A DNA stretch of 5,558 bases from Oscillospiraceae bacterium (GTDB lineage Bacteria > Bacillota > Clostridia > Oscillospirales > Acutalibacteraceae): assembly GCA_019417045.1 (NCBI GenBank), contig DXWE01000064.1, positions 1 through 5,558 on the forward strand. Reading direction: 5' to 3'. Below, one piece after another: positions 1 to 5,296 of the stretch (its first letter is position 1; each line of letters opens with the position of its first letter). The translations under genes and the position numbers were made by a program. The notes beneath the pieces were generated by a model. The model saw nothing but the letters and a program-made list of their open reading frames with translations. It was not told the origin of the DNA and made no database searches.

Positions 1-354
1 GCGTGTGAGGGCGGGCAGATCGAGCGCGTCGGGACTCTCGTAATCGAAGCTCCCGTCCGGGAGCTTGGGCGCCCGCCCCCGCCCGCGGTAGAAGTCGTCC
101 AGCGAGACGACGTGCGCCTGCGTGCCGAGCGCCTCGAGCCGTTTTTGCAGATTGAAGGCCGTGGTGGTCTTGCCGGAGGAGGAGGGACCGGAGAGCATCA
201 CAAAGACATGCCCGCCGTCCGACAGCAGCTGCCGCGCGACCCGGTCGACCTCTGCAAAATACCGCGCGTCCTCCTCTTCCATAAACGTGACGGGCGAGGC
301 CGCCCGTTCGTTGATGTCCGCCAGGCAGAGCTCACGGACAGGGATATCTCTCAT
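1..354 (-). CDS. Uridine-kinase-like P-loop nucleoside kinase (C-terminal part cut off by window edge)
   Basis: This is the N-terminal 118 residues of a P-loop kinase of the uridine kinase/phosphoribulokinase-like group, which would phosphorylate a nucleoside (probably uridine or cytidine) with ATP or GTP in the cytoplasm. Directly visible are a Walker A motif, GPSSSGKTT, at residues 56-64; a VVSLDDFYRG segment at 82-91 matching the strand and acidic DDFY motif of uridine kinases; and PDGSFDYESPDALDL at 99-113, also typical of the family. About 45 residues precede the P-loop, more than in classical Udk, as in the clostridial 'nucleoside kinase' variants. The ATG at 354-352 overlaps the end of the hemZ gene by 23 nt in another frame, so translation is probably coupled. 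It is the fifth gene of the unit. The gene runs past base 1, so the lid and C-terminal domain are unseen and substrate cannot be assigned. Confidence 0.88.
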   Translation of the reverse strand, partial: MRDIPVRELCLADINERAASPVTFMEEEDARYFAEVDRVARQLLSDGGHVFVMLSGPSSSGKTTTAFNLQKRLEALGTQAHVVSLDDFYRGRGRAPKLPDGSFDYESPDALDLPALTR

Positions 355-1810
355 AAAATGTGCGCACTCCTTCCTTGCGGGCGAGCATTTCCCGCAGGCC
401 CGTATTGTATTCATACGGGAATTTATAGTTAAAAATGCGTTCCAGATGGTCGCCGCCGGGCTCTTTCAGCTTGGTCACCGCGCCCGCACCGCACCCGAGG
501 ATCGTGTGGGTCTCGTCCATGATATAGACGTTATACAGCCCGTCGGTCCCCTCTTTGGCCCAGCCCACATTCTCCTGGTTGCCCACCATGCGGCTCTGGC
601 GATAGAGATAATACGGATGATACCCCGCCTGCGGCAGGCGGGAAGTGGCCTCTTCCACCATCTGCACCGCGTCCTCCGGGGCGGGGACGTCCGCGCGGCG
701 GGTGAGGGTGAGCTGCGCGGCCCGCTTCCGGGACAGCGTGTGCACGGTGACGTTCTCGGGAGACAGGGATAGTATGCCCGAGAGGGTCTCCTGAAACCCC
801 TCCGGCGTGTCGGTCGGCAGTCCGGCGATCAGATCGGTGTTGATCAGAAAGTTTCCGCACTGCCGCGCGAGATCGTATGCCCTGTAAAACTGCTCCACCG
901 TGTGCCGCCGGCCAATGGCCCGCAGCACCGGGTCGTGCAGGGTCTGCGGGTTGATACTGACCCGGTTGGCGCCGGCCGCCGCGATCGCGCGCAGCTTGTC
1001 CGCCGTCACCGTGTCCGGCCGGCCCGCCTCCACCGTGTATTCCCGCACGGTGGACAGGTCGAACGACCGCTCCACCGTCTCAAACAGCCGCGCCAGCTGG
1101 CCGGCTTCGAGGGAGGTCGGGGTGCCGCCGCCGAAATACACCGTCTCCAGCCGCAGCCCGAGTTCCTTTGCGATCTGCCCGGTCGCCCGCAGCTCCTCAC
1201 ACAGCAGCGTCACATACGCGGGGATCAGATGGTGCGACCGCTCGGTCGTGTGGGAGACGAAGGAGCAGTAGTCGCAGCGGGTGGGGCAGAAGGGAATCGA
1301 GACATAGAGGCTGCACGACTCCGGCCGGGAGAGGGCGAGCAGCCTGTCCTCCGCGTGCAGCGTCTGCTGCGCGAGTGCGCGCTTTGGCCCGCTGACGAGC
1401 ATGGTCTCCCGGAAATACCGCAGCGCCTGCTCCTCCCCGAAGTCCCGGCAGAGCTGCCGCAGCAGCTTGACCGGCCGCACGCCGGTGATGATCCCCCAAC
1501 TCTGCTCATAGCCGAACAGCTCGCAGAACAGCCGGTAGAGCAGCGTGGCGAGCGTCCGCTCGCAGGCGCTCTCATAGCCGGGTGTACCGGCGGGAACCAC
1601 GGCGGTTTCCTCGCGGTGGAAATCCTCGAGCGTGAGCAAGCAGGAGAGGATAGCGCCCGCCGGGCCCTCCTCCCGGGCCGTACAGGCCACGACGCCTTCG
1701 GGATGCACCGGCGGCGCGTCTGTCACGACCACCTTTTCCATCGGCAAAAACAGCCGGCAGATATTCTCCAGTTCAAAGCGGAACGAGTGTCCTTTCATCA
1801 GCAGAACCAT
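332..1810 (-). CDS. hemZ: HemZ-type radical SAM protein (coproporphyrinogen III dehydrogenase family)
   Basis: This 492-residue radical SAM protein belongs to the HemN/HemW/HemZ superfamily and best fits clostridial/Bacillus HemZ. HemZ is assigned to oxygen-independent conversion of coproporphyrinogen III to protoporphyrinogen IX, using S-adenosylmethionine and a 4Fe-4S cluster in the cytoplasm. Residues 1-165 form an N-terminal extension, including a GIITGVRPVK segment at 106-115, as expected for HemZ and absent from HemW. The cluster-binding motif CPTRCDYC has Cys175, Cys179 and Cys182, followed by YFGGGTPTS at 225-233 and TDLIAGLPTDTPEGF at 325-339. The C-terminal NQENVGWAKEGTDG segment (411-424) is also HemZ-like. 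The HNxxYW heme motif of HemW is absent, as is the extra Cys directly after the HemN motif. GAGG at 1817-1820 sits 6 nt before the chosen ATG, supporting this start over the Met at residue 5. The enzymatic role is inferred from family; no other heme gene is in view. Confidence 0.92.
   Translation of the reverse strand: MVLLMKGHSFRFELENICRLFLPMEKVVVTDAPPVHPEGVVACTAREEGPAGAILSCLLTLEDFHREETAVVPAGTPGYESACERTLATLLYRLFCELFGYEQSWGIITGVRPVKLLRQLCRDFGEEQALRYFRETMLVSGPKRALAQQTLHAEDRLLALSRPESCSLYVSIPFCPTRCDYCSFVSHTTERSHHLIPAYVTLLCEELRATGQIAKELGLRLETVYFGGGTPTSLEAGQLARLFETVERSFDLSTVREYTVEAGRPDTVTADKLRAIAAAGANRVSINPQTLHDPVLRAIGRRHTVEQFYRAYDLARQCGNFLINTDLIAGLPTDTPEGFQETLSGILSLSPENVTVHTLSRKRAAQLTLTRRADVPAPEDAVQMVEEATSRLPQAGYHPYYLYRQSRMVGNQENVGWAKEGTDGLYNVYIMDETHTILGCGAGAVTKLKEPGGDHLERIFNYKFPYEYNTGLREMLARKEGVRTFYERYPCP
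367..374 (-). promoter_or_regulatory. Ribosome binding site of the kinase gene, long spacing
   Basis: The minus strand reads GGAAGGAG here, inside the hemZ coding sequence, followed by 12 nt before the ATG at 354-352. That spacing is longer than the usual 5-9 nt. No alternative in-frame start lies between the site and this ATG: the codons are GAG TGC GCA CAT TTT ATG. Initiation may rely partly on ribosomes terminating at the hemZ stop codon, which lies 20 nt inside the kinase gene. Confidence 0.5.
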
Positions 1811-1840
1811 GGATTACCTCGATTCGGTCAGCGGATCGCA

Positions 1841-1864
1841 CCCGGCGAAAACGCCTCTGCCGGG
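1841..1864 (-). other. Hairpin in the hydrolase-hemZ intergenic gap
   Basis: The only sizeable gap inside the operon (58 nt, 1811-1868) carries an inverted repeat: CCCGGC at 1841-1846 pairs with GCCGGG at 1859-1864. An alternative stem-loop, GGCG-AAAA-CGCC at 1844-1855, overlaps it and is mutually exclusive. No U-tract follows in the minus-strand RNA, so this is unlikely to be a simple intrinsic terminator. It could be an RNA-processing or stability element that sets hemZ expression relative to the upstream genes; that role is inference. Confidence 0.45.
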
Positions 1865-1868
1865 ACGC

Positions 1869-2516
1869 TTATCGGTTGGTGGTCTCCCCGCCGTGGCCGG
1901 GATACACCGTATAGACGTGCGGTAACTCGGAGAGGCGGCGCAGAGAGCGGCGCATTTCCCGCTCGCTGCCGCCGGGGAAATCCGTGCGGCCGCAGCCGCC
2001 CGAGAACAGCGTATCGCCCGAAAAGAGCACGTGGCCGCCGACAAACAGCCCGTTTCCCGGCGGCGTCTCTGGCGGCTCTGCCAGGTCGAGCAGATAGCAG
2101 CAGCTGCCGGGGGTGTGCCCCGGCGTGTGCAGCACGGTGAAGCAGAGCGTGCCCGCTTTTACCGTGTCCCCGTCCCGCAGCAGCGAGTCGGCACACAGCG
2201 CCGGCAGCGCCCCGCCGCACAGCTCGGGGAACACCGCCGACAGATTGCGCGTGGGATCGGAAAGCGCGGGCGCGTCCGCCTCGTGCACCAGCAGCGGCGC
2301 ACCCGTCTCCCGCAGCACCGCGTCTGCCGCGGCCATGTGGTCCACATGTGCGTGGGTGAGCAGCACCGCCCCCACCCGTATGCCGCGGCCGCGGATGGCG
2401 TGCAGCAGTACATCGGCCTCCCCACCCGGGTCGATCACCACGCCGTCGCCCGATTCGTCGTATACCAGATAGCAGTTGGCCTGCAGCGGCCCCACCGGCA
2501 AAGTCCTGATCGTCAT
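1869..2516 (-). CDS. Metallo-beta-lactamase-fold hydrolase, glyoxalase II-like
   Basis: This 215-residue cytoplasmic metal-dependent hydrolase belongs to the metallo-beta-lactamase superfamily, in the short glyoxalase II-like (YcbL/GloB-type) group that cleaves thioester-like substrates. Visible metal-ligand motifs in order are THAHVDH (His55, His57, Asp59, His60), HTPGHTPGS with His134, FSGDTLF with Asp168, and YPGHGGETT with His208, the complete binuclear set. The early PVGPLQANCYLVYD segment (residues 7-20) and GCGRTDFPGGS (174-184) are also family hallmarks. The start is the ATG at 2516-2514, which overlaps the dtd stop as ATGA; GGGAGAG lies 8 nt upstream. A longer in-frame opening reaching back into dtd encodes no family sequence. 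The protein stops seven residues after the last metal His, where relatives usually continue with about ten more residues containing an NP motif. The true substrate is unknown; Clostridia often lack glutathione, so bacillithiol or another thiol is possible. Confidence 0.92.
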   Translation of the reverse strand: MTIRTLPVGPLQANCYLVYDESGDGVVIDPGGEADVLLHAIRGRGIRVGAVLLTHAHVDHMAAADAVLRETGAPLLVHEADAPALSDPTRNLSAVFPELCGGALPALCADSLLRDGDTVKAGTLCFTVLHTPGHTPGSCCYLLDLAEPPETPPGNGLFVGGHVLFSGDTLFSGGCGRTDFPGGSEREMRRSLRRLSELPHVYTVYPGHGGETTNR

Positions 2517-2989
2517 CCTGTCGTCTCTCCCGCTCTGTGCTCCCATTCGTCCGTGTCGAGCAGCAGTGTCACCGGCCCGTCCGCCTCCATCGCAATCTGC
2601 ATGTCCGCGCCAAACACGCCGGCCTCCACCCGGTTTACCCCGCACGCCCGCAGCTGTGCGATAAACCGGTCCACGAGCGGGCGCGCGTGCTCCGGCCGTG
2701 CGGCCCGCAAAAATTCCGGCCGCCGCCCGTGCGCACAGCTGCCGTACAGGGTGAAATTCGACACCACCAGCGCCCCGCCGCCCGTGTCGAGCAGGGAGCG
2801 GTTCATCCTGCCGCTTTCATCCGAAAACACGCGCAGCTCGGCGCACTTGCGCGCAAGCCTGTCCGCCTGCGCCTCGCCGTCCCCCTCGCGGACCCCGAGC
2901 AGGAGCAGCGCGCCCTGCCCGATCTCGCCGGCCGGTACCCCGTCTGCGGTCACGGCCGCCGCCCGTACCCGCTGAAATACTGCCCGCAT
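2513..2989 (-). CDS. dtd: D-aminoacyl-tRNA deacylase
   Basis: This 158-residue protein is close to the usual Dtd length (about 145-150) with a slightly longer C-terminus. Dtd hydrolyses D-amino acids (and glycine mischarged on tRNA-Ala) from tRNA, a chiral proofreading step in the cytoplasm, acting as a homodimer. Seen in the sequence are an N-terminal MRAVFQRV (1-8), SNFTLYG at 77-83 in the place of the SQFTL signature, HGRRPEFL at 87-94, VEAGVFGADM at 121-130, and DGPVT at 137-141 containing the Gly-cisPro motif that enforces chirality. Two signature positions differ: Asn for Gln in SQFTL, and Ala136 where the Asn of NxGPVT is expected. AAGGAGG lies 7 nt before the ATG and overlaps the stop codon of the upstream gene. 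The 3' end overlaps the hydrolase start as ATGA. Family assignment is firm; full activity is inferred. Confidence 0.95.
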   Translation of the reverse strand: MRAVFQRVRAAAVTADGVPAGEIGQGALLLLGVREGDGEAQADRLARKCAELRVFSDESGRMNRSLLDTGGGALVVSNFTLYGSCAHGRRPEFLRAARPEHARPLVDRFIAQLRACGVNRVEAGVFGADMQIAMEADGPVTLLLDTDEWEHRAGETTG

Positions 2990-2996
2990 CGGCTCT

Positions 2997-3003
2997 CCTC
3001 CTT
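2997..3003 (-). promoter_or_regulatory. Strong ribosome binding site of dtd overlapping the upstream stop codon
   Basis: The minus strand reads AAGGAGG 7 nt before the dtd ATG at 2989-2987. Its first two bases are part of the TAA stop (3004-3002) of the ADP-ribosylglycohydrolase gene. This fixes the dtd start and indicates that ribosomes terminating on the first gene can directly reinitiate on the second. Confidence 0.85.
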
Positions 3004-4324
3004 ATTCTGTCACAGCCGCCTGCTGTGCGTACACCCGGCGCGCCTGCGCCTCGAACCGCCGCAGCAGGTCGTCAATGGCAAAGGCATCGTGCCCGATCAG
3101 ATAGGAATGGCACCGGTTGTCGAAGTGTCTGTACCAGTGCGCCGGCACCTGCTTAAAGCCCACGATCGCCCCGACGATGCTGCCCGCCGTGGCGGCGGTG
3201 CAGTCGTTGTCCATGCCCATCGCGACCGTCTCGGAGAGCACCTTTGTCACGTCATTCTGCCCGATCGACAGGCCAAACACCGTCAGACAGGCGTTGAGGT
3301 TGGTGTGCACGCCGCTCATCCCGGCAAACCGCTCGTCCACCGCCTGGCGGGCGTCCCGGTAGTCCCGCACGCCCGGCGCCGCCTCCAGCGCCCAGCGGAT
3401 ATCCTGTGCCAGCGCGCACTCGGCCGGGATCTCGGACAGCCCAATCCGCAGCGCCTCCTCGGCGCTGGACACCGCAAACGCGGCGGACTGCGCGGCGGCA
3501 AAGAACATCTCTCCGTAGATCCCGTTGCGCCGGTGGCTGAGGAACGCGTCGTGATACGCCATCTGCGCGGCGAACTCCGGGAGGCCGGGCGCCATATAGG
3601 CAAACGGGTCACTGCGGATATCCGCACCGATCCACTGGCAGTAGGGGTTGTCCACCTCCGCCGCCCGCGCAGCGGGCACACCGGCTTTCAGGTTGCGCAG
3701 CGCGACCTCCTCCGCGGTGCAGGCATAGGGCAGATAGCGCAGCCATGCGCGCCCCACGTCCTCCACCGTGAAGTGGGGCCCGGCTTCCTCCACGAGCAGC
3801 AGCCCGAGCTGGGTGTAGGTCAGATCGTCGTCCACCGGCACGCCGTGCATCTGCTCCCGCGCATACCCGATCCGGGGGGTCTTGCCGTAGCGCAGGGAGT
3901 TCTCGTCCTTCACCCGGGACCAGTAGTCCACCGGGGGGAAGGCGTCGCCGATGTATTTTGCCCAGCGCTCCATCTCGTCGACCGGCCAGAACTCCACGAT
4001 GGAGCCGAGGATGCACCCGGCAAACCGGGAGTAGAGCGCGCCGGCGAGTTTGTCGCGGTACACGGCGGGATCGAGCGCGTCCCACAGCCGGCGCGGCCCG
4101 TCCGGCCGCAGGCGGCGGATGGCAGGGAGCTCGTTTGGCTCCCTGGCAGCCAGCGCTTCGTCCTCCGGCAGCGCTTTCAGCCGCTCGAGCGCCTGGCGCA
4201 GCGCGGTTTCGGCCTCCCGCAGCAGCGGCTCGATGCCCAAAGCGCCGGTCTCGGCCTTTAAGCGGCTGAACTCGGTGATCCGCTCGGTCAGGTGTGCAAA
4301 GTCTGGCAGGGTGGGATAGTGCAT
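3002..4324 (-). CDS. ADP-ribosylglycohydrolase (DraG/ARH) family protein
   Basis: This 440-residue protein carries an ADP-ribosylglycohydrolase-like domain, a Mg-dependent all-helical fold that removes ADP-ribose from proteins or other acceptors. The domain starts at about residue 90: AGALYSRFAGCILGSIVEF (94-112) is the typical first helix, and VDDDLTYTQLGL (164-175) holds the first acidic metal-binding cluster (Asp165-Asp167). GMDNDCTAATAGSIVGA (370-386) is the second, with Asp372 and Asp374 as the DxD pair. Cys375 stands where DraG and human ARH3 have Thr. Residues 1-90 are an extra, charged, probably helical N-terminal region; classical members are about 300-360 residues. The ATG at 4324 is chosen because GGAGG lies 7 nt upstream; an earlier in-frame ATG at 4408 has no such site and would sit on the promoter. 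It is the first gene of the unit. Substrate is unknown; ADP-ribosylated protein, nucleic acid or small molecule are all possible. Confidence 0.88.
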   Translation of the reverse strand: MHYPTLPDFAHLTERITEFSRLKAETGALGIEPLLREAETALRQALERLKALPEDEALAAREPNELPAIRRLRPDGPRRLWDALDPAVYRDKLAGALYSRFAGCILGSIVEFWPVDEMERWAKYIGDAFPPVDYWSRVKDENSLRYGKTPRIGYAREQMHGVPVDDDLTYTQLGLLLVEEAGPHFTVEDVGRAWLRYLPYACTAEEVALRNLKAGVPAARAAEVDNPYCQWIGADIRSDPFAYMAPGLPEFAAQMAYHDAFLSHRRNGIYGEMFFAAAQSAAFAVSSAEEALRIGLSEIPAECALAQDIRWALEAAPGVRDYRDARQAVDERFAGMSGVHTNLNACLTVFGLSIGQNDVTKVLSETVAMGMDNDCTAATAGSIVGAIVGFKQVPAHWYRHFDNRCHSYLIGHDAFAIDDLLRRFEAQARRVYAQQAAVTE

Positions 4325-4331
4325 CGCGGTT

Positions 4332-4336
4332 CCTCC
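4332..4336 (-). promoter_or_regulatory. Ribosome binding site that decides the start of the ADP-ribosylglycohydrolase gene
   Basis: GGAGG on the minus strand lies 7 nt before the ATG at 4324-4322. It supports the 440-residue product over a 468-residue version starting at 4408, whose extra residues would overlap the promoter and leader. Confidence 0.85.
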
Positions 4337-4353
4337 ATTTCCAACCGGTCTTT

Positions 4354-4367
4354 CCGGGCGCGCCCGG
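4354..4367. repeat. 14-bp perfect GC palindrome in the operon leader
   Basis: CCGGGCGCGCCCGG is a perfect palindrome between the -10 element (4380-4385) and the ribosome binding site of the first gene. It would occupy roughly the first 5-20 transcribed bases. Flanking AACCG (4343-4347) and CGGTT (4368-4372) can extend the pairing. It could be an operator for a dimeric repressor or a 5' stabilising stem in the mRNA. In a GC-rich genome some such palindromes occur by chance, so function is inference. Confidence 0.45.
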
Positions 4368-4379
4368 CGGTTTTCTATC

Positions 4380-4408
4380 AGTATATACCTGCCGCCCCGG
4401 CTTGTCAA
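4380..4408 (-). promoter_or_regulatory. Sigma-A promoter of the five-gene minus-strand unit
   Basis: The minus strand reads TTGACA (4408-4403), a 17-bp spacer, then TATACT (4385-4380): a consensus -35, optimal spacing and a 5/6 match to the -10. Transcription should start near 4373, giving a leader of about 50 nt before the ADP-ribosylglycohydrolase ATG. It lies only about 11 bp beyond the T-tract of the upstream terminator, a clean boundary between units. Confidence 0.8.
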
Positions 4409-4419
4409 AGCCCCGGCGG

Positions 4420-4454
4420 AAAAACAAAGAGAGGCCCGGCAACCGTGCCGGACC
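4420..4454 (-). terminator. Intrinsic terminator of the DUF4364 gene
   Basis: On the minus strand GGTCCGGCA (4454-4446) pairs with TGCCGGGCC (4441-4433) in a 9-bp stem (one G-T wobble) with a 4-nt CGGT loop, followed by TCTCTTTGTTTTT (4432-4420). It begins 6 nt after the TGA stop at 4463-4461. No T-tract follows on the plus strand, so it acts on minus-strand transcripts only. Confidence 0.9.
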
Positions 4455-4460
4455 TTGGAA

Positions 4461-5045
4461 TCAGGGCATGTCGATCGTGATCTGCCGGCCGTTTTTCTCC
4501 ACCCGGGCGTCGCCCGTGAGCAGGGCGATCACACTGCGGTAGACGGTCACGGGATCGTCGAGAAAATGCTCGCGGATCAGGGAGACCTGCATCTCGTCCG
4601 CCACCCGCAGGGTCACGGACATCATCGGGTGTTCGCTCGTATCGACCGCGCAGGTCACGGCATAGCCGCGGTCCAGCTTGTCCACCGTCACCGCCGTCTC
4701 CTGCTCCCGGCGGTGACGGGTAAGCAGCCGCAACGCCGCCTTCAGCGACCGCTCCCGCAGGGTATAGGGCACCATGGTGGACAGCGTCTGCGCGACCTGC
4801 CGGCCGGTCTCGGTCAGGGTGAGCAGCCCGTCGGCGTCCTCGGTCAGATGTCCCCGGGCCGTGAGATCGTCGATCGCGGCGCTGGTCTCAAAGAGGTTGG
4901 CCATCTCACCGCCGCTCAAAATCTCCACCACCGCCTGGCGCGGCATGGGGCGGTCCACCCCGAGCAGCATATAACAGATCAGAATTTTGATGTCCTGGCT
5001 GGAAAAGAGCCCGCCCGGCTTCACGCCGTCTGAAAATGCGTCCAT
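4461..5045 (-). CDS. DUF4364-family protein with N-terminal winged-helix-like domain
   Basis: This 194-residue protein resembles the DUF4364 family, found mainly in Clostridia and of unproven function. Residues 17-90 have the pattern of a winged helix-turn-helix: a first helix QDIKILICYMLLGVD, then helices around RQAVVEIL and LFETSAAIDDLTARGHL, then a short hairpin LLTLTETGR. A conserved-looking VPYTLRERSLKAA segment follows (92-104). The C-terminal half (about 118-190) alternates hydrophobic and charged residues, probably beta-rich, ending without a signal peptide or membrane segment. GGAGGT lies 6 nt before the ATG. It has its own promoter and terminator, so it is monocistronic, and it is divergent from the uracil permease. 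A DNA-binding regulator is the natural guess from fold and context, but DNA binding and target are inference. Confidence 0.85.
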   Translation of the reverse strand: MDAFSDGVKPGGLFSSQDIKILICYMLLGVDRPMPRQAVVEILSGGEMANLFETSAAIDDLTARGHLTEDADGLLTLTETGRQVAQTLSTMVPYTLRERSLKAALRLLTRHRREQETAVTVDKLDRGYAVTCAVDTSEHPMMSVTLRVADEMQVSLIREHFLDDPVTVYRSVIALLTGDARVEKNGRQITIDMP

Positions 5046-5078
5046 CCACCCACCTCCCGCGAGGGAAAATACGTCTTT

Positions 5079-5107
5079 ATTTTACCATATTCCGGGCGGG
5101 TTGAAAA
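5079..5107 (-). promoter_or_regulatory. Probable sigma-A promoter of the DUF4364 gene
   Basis: The minus strand reads TTTTCA (5107-5102, 4/6 to the -35 consensus), a 17-bp spacer, then TAAAAT (5084-5079, 5/6 to the -10). Transcription would start near 5072, leaving a leader of about 27 nt. The leader contains CCTC-GCGG-GAGG (5064-5053), a small hairpin that would include the ribosome binding site. Confidence 0.6.
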
Positions 5108-5130
5108 GGGGAAATTTTCACAAGATTCCC

Positions 5131-5176
5131 GGCAAAATTCCGGCAGCTTTCGGGGCGAAAAATGTGGGATTTTGCC
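5131..5176. repeat. Nested inverted repeat upstream of the uracil permease promoter
   Basis: GGCAAAATTCC (5131-5141) and GGGATTTTGCC (5166-5176) form 11-bp arms with a single T-G mismatch that would be a wobble pair in plus-strand RNA. Nested near the same centre is a perfect short inverted repeat, TTTCG-GGG-CGAAA (5148-5160). The outer right arm abuts the -35 of the permease promoter directly. No T-run follows on either strand, so a terminator is unlikely. An operator or upstream activator site is a plausible role. Confidence 0.45.
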
Positions 5177-5205
5177 TTGACACCGCGGGGGAAAATCGGT
5201 ATTGT
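5177..5205 (+). promoter_or_regulatory. Sigma-A promoter of the uracil permease gene
   Basis: TTGACA (5177-5182) is followed by a 17-bp spacer and TATTGT (5200-5205, 4/6 to the -10 consensus). Transcription should begin near 5212, giving a leader of about 85 nt. The leader has two weak hairpins, GGAC-GTCT-GTCC (5235-5246) and CTGGC-GGGAT-GCCGG (5258-5272). I see no PyrR-binding-loop consensus, no purine riboswitch core and no terminator/antiterminator pair in it. Confidence 0.7.
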
Positions 5206-5220
5206 AGTATCTGGTATTGT
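5198..5220 (+). repeat. Direct repeat GGTATTGT across the -10 and start site of the permease promoter
   Basis: GGTATTGT occurs at 5198-5205 and again at 5213-5220, a 15-nt period. The first copy contains the -10 element and the second covers the expected transcription start. Exact 8-mers this close at a promoter can be repressor half-sites, but they can also arise by chance. Confidence 0.4.
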
Positions 5221-5296
5221 GCGGTTGTTTCGGCGGACGTCTGTCCTTTGAAACTGGCTGGCGGGATGCCGGAATGAATGGTGGGAGGAGTGTCCA

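Noticed and set aside
122..772. 216-codon plus-strand open frame opposite the kinase and the hemZ 3' end
   Set aside because: No motif, and it covers the antisense of the Walker A region of the kinase; a shadow frame.
902..2140. 412-codon plus-strand open frame opposite hemZ and the hydrolase gene
   Set aside because: Composition is that of antisense GC-rich DNA, with no family features, while the opposite strand encodes complete enzymes with catalytic motifs.
2517..2645. Upstream in-frame extension of the metallo-hydrolase
   Set aside because: The 43 extra residues overlap dtd and are Gly/Arg-rich without family similarity. The ATGA-overlap start at 2516 begins with the typical family N-terminus.
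2537..4261. 574-codon open frame on the plus strand, antisense to the ADP-ribosylglycohydrolase and dtd genes
   Set aside because: It is Arg/His/Pro-rich low-information sequence with no recognisable motif and lies opposite two well-supported genes. Long antisense frames are expected at this GC content.
4325..4408. Longer ADP-ribosylglycohydrolase start at 4408
   Set aside because: It has no ribosome binding site and its ATG falls on the predicted -35 box. The 4324 start has GGAGG at 7-nt spacing.
5212..5296. Possible riboswitch or PyrR attenuator in the permease leader
   Set aside because: The leader is short, has only weak 4-5 bp stems, no known consensus core and no terminator stem with a T-tract.
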